Shown piece after piece: positions 1 through 6,114 of a stretch of 16,850 bases of DNA. A program made the translations under genes and the position numbers. Numbering within the stretch: position 1 is the stretch's first letter; every line of letters starts with the position of its first letter. A model generated the notes under the pieces. It was given only the letters and a program-made list of their open reading frames with translations. It searched no databases and was not told the DNA's origin. The stretch covers positions 1 through 16,850 of the forward strand of contig CAJMOH010000053.1 in NCBI GenBank assembly GCA_905215055.1. Direction: 5' to 3'. This stretch comes from an uncultured bacterium (GTDB taxonomy: Bacteria; Bacillota; Clostridia; Oscillospirales; Acutalibacteraceae).

Positions 1-632
1 GAGCCGATGCGCTCCAAGGGCGTCTCCTCCCGCAAAGCGGCCAGGTCCTCCGGAGAGAGGTCCCCGTTCATGGGGGTGCGAACCACACCCGGAGCCAGGC
101 AGTTGACCCGAATGCCCGAAGGCCCCTCCTCCTTGGCAAGAGCCTTGGTCAGCCCGATGACCCCCGCCTTGGCCGCAGAATAGGCCGCCTCGCAGGAGGC
201 CCCCACCTGCCCCCACATAGAGCTGACATTGACAATGCTGCCCCGCTTCCGCCGGATCATAGGGGGCAAAGCCCGGCGGCAGCAGAGAAACACACTGGTC
301 AGGTCGCTGTCCAGCACCTGGCGCCAGTCCTCCAGGGTCATGTCGGTAAACAGGCCCTTCCAGGCTGTCCCCGCGTTGTTGACCAGCCCCTCCAAAAAGC
401 CGAAGTCCTCCTCGGCGGCGGCAAACAGGGCCTCCACCTGGGCCGGGTCGGTCAGGTCGGCCTGATAGCGCCGGGCGCTGCCTCCCTGGGCCAGAATCTC
501 CTCCTCCAGCCGGCGGGCGGAGGCCTCGTTTTTCCAGTAGTGCAGGGCCACGCCCCAGCCCCGGCGGGCCAGCTCCCGGGCCACCGCCTGCCCAATGCCC
601 CCGGACGCCCCGGTGACAAGCGCGTTTTTCAC
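1..632 (-). CDS. SDR-family oxidoreductase, FabG-like (partial, C-terminus off the left edge)
   Basis: This is a short-chain dehydrogenase/reductase, most like 3-oxoacyl-ACP reductase (FabG), which uses NAD(P)H to reduce a keto group. The Rossmann motif TGASGGIG lies at residues 7-14, an NNAG motif near residue 86, and the catalytic Ser138, Tyr151 and Lys155 (in NVSS and YSAAK) fall at the positions typical of FabG. About 210 residues are visible; the family is usually about 245, so roughly 35 C-terminal residues lie outside the window. The start is GTG at 632. It overlaps the rsmE stop as GTGA, which implies translational coupling and a shared promoter. The exact substrate cannot be told: many SDRs of this type act on sugars or other alcohols rather than acyl-ACP, and no other fatty-acid gene is nearby. 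SDR membership is very secure; the FabG role is only probable. Confidence 0.9.
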   Translation of the reverse strand, partial: MKNALVTGASGGIGQAVARELARRGWGVALHYWKNEASARRLEEEILAQGGSARRYQADLTDPAQVEALFAAAEEDFGFLEGLVNNAGTAWKGLFTDMTLEDWRQVLDSDLTSVFLCCRRALPPMIRRKRGSIVNVSSMWGQVGASCEAAYSAAKAGVIGLTKALAKEEGPSGIRVNCLAPGVVRTPMNGDLSPEDLAALREETPLERIG

Positions 633-1372
633 ACAGGCTCCCCCCTTCGCTCCATATCGCCCTTCTCGTACAGGATAGCCGCCAAGGCCGCCAAGGGCGC
701 CGTCTCGGTCCGCAGAATCCGGGGACCAAGAGTCAAAAGCCTGCCCCCCAGGGACTGGGCCAGGGCCGCTTCCTCCGGAGAAAAGCCTCCCTCCGGCCCC
801 ACAAACACAAACAGCCTTTGCCCCGCCTGCCGGAGCGCCTCCTTCAAGCTGGCCCGGCCCTCCTCGTAAAAGAAGAGGATCTCCCCTTTGGCGGCGGCGG
901 TTTTCAGAACCTGCTCCAAGGACGCGGGGGCCAGCACTTGGGGGATGATTCCCCGGCCGCTCTGCATAGCCGCCTCCCGGGCGATCTTTTGCAGCCGGGC
1001 CGTTTTTTTCTCCCTGGCCTTCCCGTCCAGGCGGACCACGCACCGGGAGCTTTCCACGAGCCGGATCTCCGCCGCTCCCAGCTCCACCGCCTTCTGGGTG
1101 ACGGTCTCCAGCTTGTCCCCCTTGGCAAGACACTGGCACACGGTGATTTGGGTCTCCGGCTCCCCGGCGCTGGGCGAGCTGCCCTCCACCTGAACCAGCA
1201 CCCCGTCCTCCCGGCAGGAAACCACCACGCAGGCGTAGTCCCTGCCCCGGCCGTCGCAGAGAGTCAAGGCCTCTCCCGGCCGCATCCGCAGGGATTTGGC
1301 AATGTGCCGGCCGTCCTCCCCGCCGAGAAACACCTGGCCCTCCGGCGGCTGCTCCACAAAAAATCTGGGCAT
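629..1372 (-). CDS. rsmE: 16S rRNA (uracil1498-N3)-methyltransferase RsmE
   Basis: RsmE uses S-adenosylmethionine to methylate N3 of U1498 in 16S rRNA within the 30S subunit. The protein is 247 residues, the normal size. It has an N-terminal PUA-like region beginning MPRFFVEQ and a C-terminal SPOUT knot marked by GPEGGFS (from residue 192) and LGPRILRTETA (about 215-225). The ATG at 1372 is chosen because a purine-rich ribosome site (GGGAGAAAGGGGGG) lies just upstream and a promoter at 1396-1425 places the transcript start only about 15 bases before it. The same frame stays open to 1570, but that extension lies upstream of the promoter and encodes only intergenic-repeat sequence. The gene is followed by the coupled SDR gene (GTGA overlap). 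The usual partner prmA is not seen upstream. Confidence 0.95.
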   Translation of the reverse strand: MPRFFVEQPPEGQVFLGGEDGRHIAKSLRMRPGEALTLCDGRGRDYACVVVSCREDGVLVQVEGSSPSAGEPETQITVCQCLAKGDKLETVTQKAVELGAAEIRLVESSRCVVRLDGKAREKKTARLQKIAREAAMQSGRGIIPQVLAPASLEQVLKTAAAKGEILFFYEEGRASLKEALRQAGQRLFVFVGPEGGFSPEEAALAQSLGGRLLTLGPRILRTETAPLAALAAILYEKGDMERRGEPV

Positions 1373-1395
1373 AGCCAGCCCCCCTTTCTCCCTTG

Positions 1396-1425
1396 ATTCT
1401 AGCCTGCCGGCCCCAGGTTTGTCAA
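1396..1425 (-). promoter_or_regulatory. Promoter of rsmE-SDR operon
   Basis: Reading the minus strand, a perfect -35 TTGACA (1425-1420) is separated by 18 bases from a -10 TAGAAT (1401-1396). Initiation would fall near 1389, giving a very short leader before the rsmE ribosome site. This is a sigma-A-type promoter and it fixes the rsmE start. Confidence 0.8.
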
Positions 1426-1452
1426 CGGGCAGTTGATTTGGCTCACAGTTTG

Positions 1453-1484
1453 TTGATGATTTTTTTCTCCTATTATGGTATAAT
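1453..1484 (+). promoter_or_regulatory. Candidate plus-strand promoter for the FG-GAP lipoprotein / two-component operon
   Basis: A perfect -10 TATAAT at 1479-1484 is preceded by TGG, an extended -10 arrangement. The best -35 candidate, TTGATG at 1453-1458, is 20 bases away, which is long, so recognition would rely on the extended -10. It diverges from the rsmE promoter. If used, it yields a leader of about 400 bases that runs through two structured direct repeats before the GTG at 1898. Confidence 0.5.
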
Positions 1485-1531
1485 GCTTGCAGAATGTCAT
1501 TCCCGCGGGCGGCAAGGGGGCAAATTCCGCA

Positions 1532-1671
1532 AAGCCCGGCGGCGTAAAGCCGCCTGCGCGGCTTGCCCACCGCAGGTGTGGTATCATGGTCCGTGACCGG
1601 ACTGGACGTTTCGCGGGATAGGCGCTTTCAGCGCCCGGCCTGTCACCGATGGGAAACCTCTCTTGCGCGGC
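1532..1671 (+). repeat. Leader direct repeat, copy 1
   Basis: Positions 1532-1617 match 1715-1800 with only two differences that I can see, a spacing of 183 bases. The block opens with a perfect hairpin, GGCGGC-GTAAA-GCCGCC (1538-1554). A diverged middle part follows and contains its own perfect hairpin, GGCGCT-TTC-AGCGCC (1621-1635). It closes with a 20-base stretch (1652-1671) that recurs exactly at 1828-1847. The GTCC-N6-GGAC core resembles the repeats at 4351 and 4470, so it is probably the same broad element family. Confidence 0.85.
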
Positions 1672-1714
1672 AGGAAACGTCTGGCCGCGGCGGGAAAATT
1701 ATCTTTTACCACCC

Positions 1715-1847
1715 AAGCCCGGCGGCGTAAAGCCGCCTGCGCGGCTTGCCCGCCGCAGGTGTGGTATCATGGTCCGTGACCGGACTGGACATTTCGCGGG
1801 GTCTCACCTGCCGGTTCGGTCCGTGATGGAAACCTCTCTTGCGCGGC
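1715..1847 (+). repeat. Leader direct repeat, copy 2
   Basis: Second copy of the unit at 1532-1671. The first 86 bases and a 20-base closing block are conserved, while the middle (about 1801-1827) differs from copy 1 and lacks its GGCGCT hairpin. The GGCGGC-GTAAA-GCCGCC hairpin sits at 1721-1737. It ends about 30 bases before the ribosome site of the lipoprotein gene. Confidence 0.85.
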
Positions 1848-1897
1848 GGGAAAAACTTGGAAAAACGGCAAGCTTTCAGGAAGGAGGAACGGCGCCC

Positions 1898-3268
1898 GTG
1901 AAAAATCCTTGGAAAAGGCTGGCGGTCCTGACAGTGGGAGCCGCCCTGTGCCTGTGCCAGACCGGGTGCGCCTTCCCCGGACTGGACGCTCAAAACCTGA
2001 TGTCCCCGCCCAGGGCCAACCTGGAGCAGCAGGGCATTTACGAGCTGCTCCAGGGGGACAGCCAAGAGCTGACCTTTGTCTATCCCCGGCGGGGAGAGCA
2101 TCGCTCGGCCATCATCATGACCGACTGGAACGGCGACGGCCTGGAGGACGCCCTGGGCTTTACCGCCCTGGAGTCCGGCGGCGTGGAGGTCCACTTTCTG
2201 GAAAAGGCGGAGGACCGCTGGCGCATGGCCGCCACCTTTCCCAACACGGCCACCCAGGTGGATTTGGTCTGCTTTGGAGACCTGAACGGCGACGGCCTGG
2301 AGGACGTGCTCATTGGCTGGGGCAGCGCGGCAGGCGCCACCGGCCGCACCGCCGCCGTTGCCGCCTATCTCTACGAGGAGGGAAACGTCACCGAAACCCT
2401 GCTGGGCACCTATGGGGAAATGGCTGTCACCGACTTTGACGGGGACGGGGTCAACGAGGTGTTTACCGTGGACAAGTATGTGGCGGCCACCGAGGAGGGC
2501 GCCGAGGCTCTTCCCGCCCAGGCCATTATTTACGCCTGGCAAAACGGCGCCCTCCAGGAGCGCTATTCCGCCAGCGCGGACAACTCCATCACCAACTACA
2601 CCGCCATCCGCTTTGGCGAGCTGGGCGGCGGGCTTTCCGGGGCGACGGTGGACGGCGCCAAGGCCGACGGCAGCATGACCACCCAGATCTTTTACCTGGA
2701 AAACGGCCTGCTGAAAAACGGCCCTCCCGGGGTGAACACAGAGACCTATCAAAACCCCTTCTCCCGGCCCTCCACAGCCCCCTTTACCTGCCAGGACATC
2801 GACGGGGACGGCACCCTGGAGGCGCCGGTGGTCCAGCAGCTGCCCAGCTTGGCGGAGGGGGCGGCGCTGGATTCCACCAGCTACGCGGTGGGGTGGGTAA
2901 ACTTCCAGCCGCCGGGAGAGTATGACTCCGTGTTCACCGCCCTGGTAAATCTGGGCGAAAGCTACTGGTTCCGGCTGCCCCAGGGCCTGGTGGGGCGGAT
3001 CTCCGCCTCGAACAACACCGCCAACCGAACCGTCACCTACACCGAGGTGGTCACCGGCGAGGACGGAAGCCAGCTGCTGGGGTCCCCCCTGTTTGCCATT
3101 CGGGTGTTCACCCGCTCGGCCTGGGACAGCCGGGGAGAGACCAGCGGCTATGAGCAGCTGGAGATTTCGGGGGACCTGGTTTACGGTATTCAAACCTTTA
3201 CCCAGGACGAGGAATACCTGCGGCTGATCGCCCAGGTAAAGGCCTGGTTCTGCGTGATGGATGAATAA
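1898..3268 (+). CDS. FG-GAP/VCBS-like lipoprotein with four D-x-[DN]-G-D-G motifs
   Basis: A predicted secreted lipoprotein of 456 residues. The N-terminus MKNPWKRL, a hydrophobic stretch and Cys24 in QTGC form a lipoprotein signal, although the -3 residue (Gln) is not ideal. Four calcium-binding-type motifs follow: DWNGDG at residue 76, DLNGDG at 128, DFDGDG at 179 and DIDGDG at 300. Each leads into a short hydrophobic strand, as in FG-GAP/VCBS beta-propeller blades. The GTG at 1898 is chosen because AGGAAGGAGG (1878-1887) lies 10 bases upstream and the signal peptide begins exactly there; the open frame further upstream is repeat DNA. The response regulator starts 49 bases after the stop with no terminator between, so this protein may be made together with the two-component system and could be its sensory accessory or a target. 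The ligand is unknown. A cell-surface location is a confident inference; the role is not known. Confidence 0.88.
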   Translation: MKNPWKRLAVLTVGAALCLCQTGCAFPGLDAQNLMSPPRANLEQQGIYELLQGDSQELTFVYPRRGEHRSAIIMTDWNGDGLEDALGFTALESGGVEVHFLEKAEDRWRMAATFPNTATQVDLVCFGDLNGDGLEDVLIGWGSAAGATGRTAAVAAYLYEEGNVTETLLGTYGEMAVTDFDGDGVNEVFTVDKYVAATEEGAEALPAQAIIYAWQNGALQERYSASADNSITNYTAIRFGELGGGLSGATVDGAKADGSMTTQIFYLENGLLKNGPPGVNTETYQNPFSRPSTAPFTCQDIDGDGTLEAPVVQQLPSLAEGAALDSTSYAVGWVNFQPPGEYDSVFTALVNLGESYWFRLPQGLVGRISASNNTANRTVTYTEVVTGEDGSQLLGSPLFAIRVFTRSAWDSRGETSGYEQLEISGDLVYGIQTFTQDEEYLRLIAQVKAWFCVMDE

Positions 3269-3317
3269 AGCTCTTGGTCAGCAATAGGACGCGGATTGCG
3301 AGAAAGGGGAAACGTTC

Positions 3318-4016
3318 ATGCGAAAAATCCTTGTGGCAGAGGACGAACAGAACATCCGGGAATTTGTGGTCATCAATCTGGAACGGGCGGGCTATCAAAC
3401 CGTGGAGGCCGAAACCGGCGACCAAGCGCTGCAGCTGTACGACGCGGAAAACGGCAGCTTCGACGTGGCCGTGCTGGACATCATGATGCCCGGCGCCCAC
3501 GACGGCCTGGCCGTCTGCAAGGAGCTGCGGCGGCGCAACCCCTCCATCGGCATCATTCTGCTCTCCGCCCGCACCCAGGAGATGGACAAGGTCTCCGGCC
3601 TGATGATGGGCGCCGACGACTATGTGACAAAGCCCTTTTCCCCCTCGGAGCTGGTGGCCCGGGTGGACGCCGTTTACCGCCGGGTGGCTTTGGCCTCCGA
3701 CCGGAAGGACGGCGGCGACGAGCTGGTTTCCGGAGAGTTTACCCTGAACCTGCGAAACCGGTCCTTCCTCAAGGGAAAACGGCCCATCGAGCTGACCCAG
3801 GTGGAATTTCAAATTATGGAGTATTTCTTCTCCCATCCCGGGGTGGCCCTGGCCCGGGGAGACATCCTGAAGCACGTTTGGGGCGCGGGCTACACCGGCG
3901 AGGAAAAAATTGTGGACGTGAACATCCGCCGCCTGCGCATGAAGGTGGAGGAGGAGCCATCCAATCCCCAGCACATCATCACCGTTTGGGGCCTGGGCTA
4001 CCGCTGGGACGAATAA
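3318..4016 (+). CDS. OmpR/PhoB-family response regulator
   Basis: A 232-residue DNA-binding response regulator. The receiver domain (about 1-120) has the acidic pair Glu8/Asp9, the phosphoacceptor Asp54 (in LDIMMPG), Ser83 and Lys105 (in TKPF). The winged-helix effector domain (about 135-230) has the typical run ELTQVEFQIMEYF and ends GLGYRWDE. All active residues are present. The ATG at 3318 has a GAAAGGGG ribosome site upstream. The cognate kinase is almost certainly the gene at 4639, in the same direction, but 622 bases of repeat DNA separate the two, where such pairs usually overlap or nearly touch. Its target genes cannot be told from sequence. Confidence 0.95.
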   Translation: MRKILVAEDEQNIREFVVINLERAGYQTVEAETGDQALQLYDAENGSFDVAVLDIMMPGAHDGLAVCKELRRRNPSIGIILLSARTQEMDKVSGLMMGADDYVTKPFSPSELVARVDAVYRRVALASDRKDGGDELVSGEFTLNLRNRSFLKGKRPIELTQVEFQIMEYFFSHPGVALARGDILKHVWGAGYTGEEKIVDVNIRRLRMKVEEEPSNPQHIITVWGLGYRWDE

Positions 4017-4042
4017 CGGGTGCTCCCGCGGAGCAAGTCGCG

Positions 4043-4099
4043 GCGGAGTGCCTCCGCTGTCGATTCGCGCCCTGGGGCGGCGGCTGAGGGCCGCGCCTG
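4043..4099 (-). repeat. Hairpin-ended intergenic element, copy D (variant stem)
   Basis: Minus-oriented copy of the element at 4567-4622. Its terminal hairpin is GCGGAG-TGC-CTCCGC (4043-4057). The other copies have GCCCAG-TGC-CTGGGC in this orientation, so two stem positions changed on both arms and pairing is preserved. The internal GCGGC/GCCGC hairpin is also kept. The hairpin end lies 26 bases after the response regulator stop. Confidence 0.8.
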
Positions 4100-4124
4100 A
4101 TCGAGAGGCGAAAGCGCGTCCGCG

Positions 4125-4180
4125 GCCCAGTGCCTGGGCTGTCTCTTCGCGCTACGGAGCGGCGGCTTACGCCGCGCTTG
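4125..4180 (-). repeat. Hairpin-ended intergenic element, copy A
   Basis: Minus-oriented 56-bp copy, differing from the copy at 4567-4622 at about four positions. It has the terminal hairpin GCCCAG-TGC-CTGGGC (4125-4139) and an internal hairpin GCGGC-TTAC-GCCGC. Homology continues past 4180 to about 4206, where GGACGT and ACGTCC form a further inverted repeat. Confidence 0.85.
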
Positions 4181-4246
4181 CTTGGGACGTTAGCGCACGT
4201 CCGCGCCGCAGGGCCAAAGGCCCGGAGGCGGATAAAAGTTTTCGGT

Positions 4247-4268
4247 GCAGCCTTTTTCAAAAGGCTGC
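4247..4268. repeat. Strong inverted repeat in the response regulator/kinase gap
   Basis: GCAGCCTTTT (4247-4256) is followed after two bases by its exact reverse complement AAAAGGCTGC (4259-4268). An outer GGT/ACC pairing extends it, with one bulged base. No T-run follows on the plus strand, so it is not a convincing terminator, although it could slow RNA polymerase or act as an RNA-processing site between regulator and kinase. Confidence 0.7.
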
Positions 4269-4350
4269 GACCTTAAAACCGGCGCAGCCGGGGAAGAAAA
4301 GCAGGCCCGTTGTCATACCGGGCGCAGCCCGTGAACAAGGGGCCGGACGG

Positions 4351-4406
4351 GTCCGTGCTCGGACTGAGCAAGCCGCCTTTTTGCGTTCCGCAAAGGCGGA
4401 AAGGTC
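4351..4406 (+). repeat. 56-bp direct repeat, copy E1
   Basis: Matches 4470-4525 at a spacing of 119 bases, with about five differences. It contains GCTC-GGACT-GAGC followed by a long hairpin in which CCGCC...TTTGCG pairs with CGCAAA...GGCGG around a TTC loop. Confidence 0.85.
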
Positions 4407-4469
4407 CCAGCGAAGCCAATGGCGCGGACGTGTACTATCCTCTCGATCAAGCGCGGCCCTCAGCCGCCG

Positions 4470-4525
4470 GTCCGTGGCCGGACTGGCCAAGCCGCCTTTT
4501 TGCGTTCCGCAAAGGCGGGAAGGTC
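4470..4525 (+). repeat. 56-bp direct repeat, copy E2
   Basis: Second copy of the unit at 4351-4406. Here the small inverted repeat reads GGCC-GGACT-GGCC. Relative to E1 it has substitutions on both arms that keep the arms complementary, while the loop GGACT is unchanged. The large CCGCC/GGCGG hairpin is identical. Confidence 0.85.
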
Positions 4526-4566
4526 TCAAAAAATTTATCGGCGCGGACGCGAGCCAGCGAATCGAT

Positions 4567-4622
4567 CAAGCGCGGCGCAAGCCGCCGCTCCGTGGCGCGA
4601 ATCGACAGCCCAGGCACTGGGC
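4567..4622 (+). repeat. Hairpin-ended intergenic element, copy B
   Basis: Plus-oriented 56-bp copy. An internal hairpin GCGGC-GCAA-GCCGC is followed, after about 20 bases, by the terminal hairpin GCCCAG-GCA-CTGGGC (4608-4622). The hairpin ends exactly where the kinase ribosome site AAAGGAGGG begins (4623), so the element supplies the last bases before that site and could affect translation of the kinase. Confidence 0.85.
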
Positions 4623-4638
4623 AAAGGAGGGAATGTGA

Positions 4639-6114
4639 ATGCTTGCGAAAGGAGTATCCCGGCGGTGGCTGGTGAACACACTGGGCGTGGTGCTGTTGAT
4701 TTTGGTGATCTCCATCACCACCCTTTCCCTGATGGTGCAAAGCTCCACCTACAATGGCATCGAGCTCTCCCTTGCCGGCCGCGCCGATGAGCTGCTCAAC
4801 CTGCTCTCTTACAGCGGCGACGGCATGAACACCTCCTCCGGCTTTTCCGGCATTGTCCGGGACTATATCGAGCGCTTTCCCGACAAGAGTAACATGGAAA
4901 TTATGGCCCTGGACCAAAACGGCCAGGTGGTCATCACCTCCACGGGCTTTGAGCCGGACCAAAACCAGGAAATGCCCGACTATGAGGAGGCCCTGGACTC
5001 CACCGGCGGCGAGGGCAAATGGGTGGGCCGGCTGAACACCGGGGAAAAGGTGATGGCCATCTCCCGGGTGGTGCGGGACGAGAACGGCGGACTGATCGGC
5101 TCGGTGCGGTATCTGGTCTCTATGGAGCGGGCCGACCAGCAAATCTCCTTTCTCATCACCATCCTGGTGGCGGTGGGCCTGCTGATCCTGCTGCTGCTCA
5201 GCCTGTCCGGCGTGTATTTCATCCGGTCTATTCTGGTGCCTGTGCGGCAGCTGAGCCAAAGCGCCCGCAAAATTGCCCAGGGCGATTTCGGCGTGCGGAT
5301 TGACAAGGCCAAGGACGACGAAATTGGCGAGCTGGTGGACGCCATCAACGACATGGCTGGCGAGCTGGGCGCCGCCGAGCAGATGAAAAACGACTTTATC
5401 TCCTCGGTCTCCCACGAGCTGCGAACCCCCCTGACCGCCATCAAGGGCTGGGCGGAAACCCTTCAGGAAGGGGCCGACCAGGAAACCGCGGAAAAGGGCA
5501 TGAACGTGATTATCCGGGAGTCGGAGCGGCTTTCCGGGCTGGTGGAGGAGCTGCTGGACTTCTCCCGGCTGCAAAACAACCGAATGCGGCTGATCGTCTC
5601 ACGGCTGGACATTCTGGCGGAGCTGGACGAGGCAGTATACATGTTTACCGACCGCGCCCGCACCGAGCACAAGCAGCTGAATTACGAGGAAACCACCGCC
5701 CTGCCCCCGGTTTACGGCGACGTGGACCGGCTGCGGCAGGTGTTTGTCAACATCATTGACAACGCGTTAAAATATACCAGCCCCGGGGGAACCATCACCG
5801 TGTTCTCCCGGGAGGACAGCGGCTGGGTGCGGGTCACCATCAGCGACACCGGCTGCGGCATTCCCGCCGAGCATCTGCCCAACGTGAAGAAAAAATTCTA
5901 CAAGGCAAACCAGCTGGTCCGAGGCTCGGGCATTGGGCTGGCGGTAGCCGACGAGATCGTCCGCCTCCACGGAGGCACGCTGGAGATTGACAGCCAGGAG
6001 GGCGTGGGTACCACCGTGGTGATCTCTCTGCCCACCTGCTCCCATCTGGAAGCGGACCCCCAGCTGACCGCCACGCCCGAGATCTTAAAATTCATCCAGG
6101 AAAGGAATCCATAA
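4639..6114 (+). CDS. Sensor histidine kinase (membrane, HAMP-HisKA-HATPase)
   Basis: A 491-residue two-component sensor kinase, the likely partner of the regulator at 3318. Two membrane segments (about 11-33 and 170-196) flank an extracytoplasmic domain of about 135 residues with no motif I recognise. A HAMP linker (about 197-248) follows, then HisKA with phospho-acceptor His259 in SVSHELRTP, and an HATPase_c domain with the N-box (Asn371, Asn375), the G1 box DTGCG (403-407) and the G2 box GSGIG (429-433). The ATP lid between the boxes is short and lysine-rich (NVKKKFYKANQL), unlike the standard IFERFYR F-box, but all nucleotide-binding motifs are present. The ATG at 4639 has AAAGGAGGG seven bases upstream; an ATG at 4633 is followed at once by a stop. 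The stop codon abuts the ATG of the DUF1385 gene. The stimulus is unknown. Confidence 0.95.
   Translation: MLAKGVSRRWLVNTLGVVLLILVISITTLSLMVQSSTYNGIELSLAGRADELLNLLSYSGDGMNTSSGFSGIVRDYIERFPDKSNMEIMALDQNGQVVITSTGFEPDQNQEMPDYEEALDSTGGEGKWVGRLNTGEKVMAISRVVRDENGGLIGSVRYLVSMERADQQISFLITILVAVGLLILLLLSLSGVYFIRSILVPVRQLSQSARKIAQGDFGVRIDKAKDDEIGELVDAINDMAGELGAAEQMKNDFISSVSHELRTPLTAIKGWAETLQEGADQETAEKGMNVIIRESERLSGLVEELLDFSRLQNNRMRLIVSRLDILAELDEAVYMFTDRARTEHKQLNYEETTALPPVYGDVDRLRQVFVNIIDNALKYTSPGGTITVFSREDSGWVRVTISDTGCGIPAEHLPNVKKKFYKANQLVRGSGIGLAVADEIVRLHGGTLEIDSQEGVGTTVVISLPTCSHLEADPQLTATPEILKFIQERNP

Larger units (their letters stand above)
1373..1897. other. 525-bp gene-free region: divergent promoters plus two direct repeats
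   Basis: No gene is supported here. The left part holds the rsmE promoter and the divergent TATAAT candidate. The remainder is taken up by two long direct repeats (1532-1671 and 1715-1847) with strong hairpins. Open frames crossing it give low-complexity peptides such as KPRRRLYAAGL that recur from repeat to repeat and look spurious. Confidence 0.7.
4017..4638. other. 622-bp repeat-filled gap between response regulator and kinase
   Basis: No gene is supported. Frames that stay open on both strands translate into arginine/proline/alanine-rich text made from repeats. The segment is a mosaic: two inverted copies of a hairpin-ended element on the left (4043-4099, 4125-4180), a strong hairpin at 4247-4268, a pair of 56-bp direct repeats (4351-4406, 4470-4525), a fragment of the element head at about 4439-4477, and a forward copy on the right (4567-4622). 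The outer copies are inverted relative to each other, so the block 4043-4622 has long imperfect terminal inverted repeats. I saw no clear target-site duplication at its ends and no good promoter inside. Confidence 0.8.

Noticed and set aside
1373..1570. N-terminal extension of RsmE to position 1570
   Set aside because: It lies upstream of a good promoter at 1396-1425, encodes repeat-derived sequence (KPRRRLYAAGL), and would make the protein 66 residues longer than the family norm.
1649..1897. N-terminal extension of the FG-GAP lipoprotein from 1649
   Set aside because: It translates the direct repeats; the lipoprotein signal and the AGGAAGGAGG site both place the start at 1898.
1706..3193. 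Long minus-strand open frame (495 codons) antisense to the FG-GAP lipoprotein
   Set aside because: Composition is typical of antisense frames in GC-rich DNA, there is no ribosome site, and the plus-strand gene has clear motifs. The same reasoning rejects 4447-5574 minus, 6085-6912 minus, 10170-11330 plus and 12759-13967 plus.
4247..4268. Rho-independent terminator after the response regulator
   Set aside because: The hairpin is strong, but no T-run follows it on either strand, so intrinsic termination is not supported.
4048..4638. Open frames in the response regulator/kinase gap on both strands
   Set aside because: They are made of inverted and direct repeats, with low-complexity arginine/proline-rich translations and no ribosome sites.
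4017..4638. CRISPR array
   Set aside because: Repeats are few, irregularly spaced, in both orientations and without unique spacers of uniform length; no cas genes are present.
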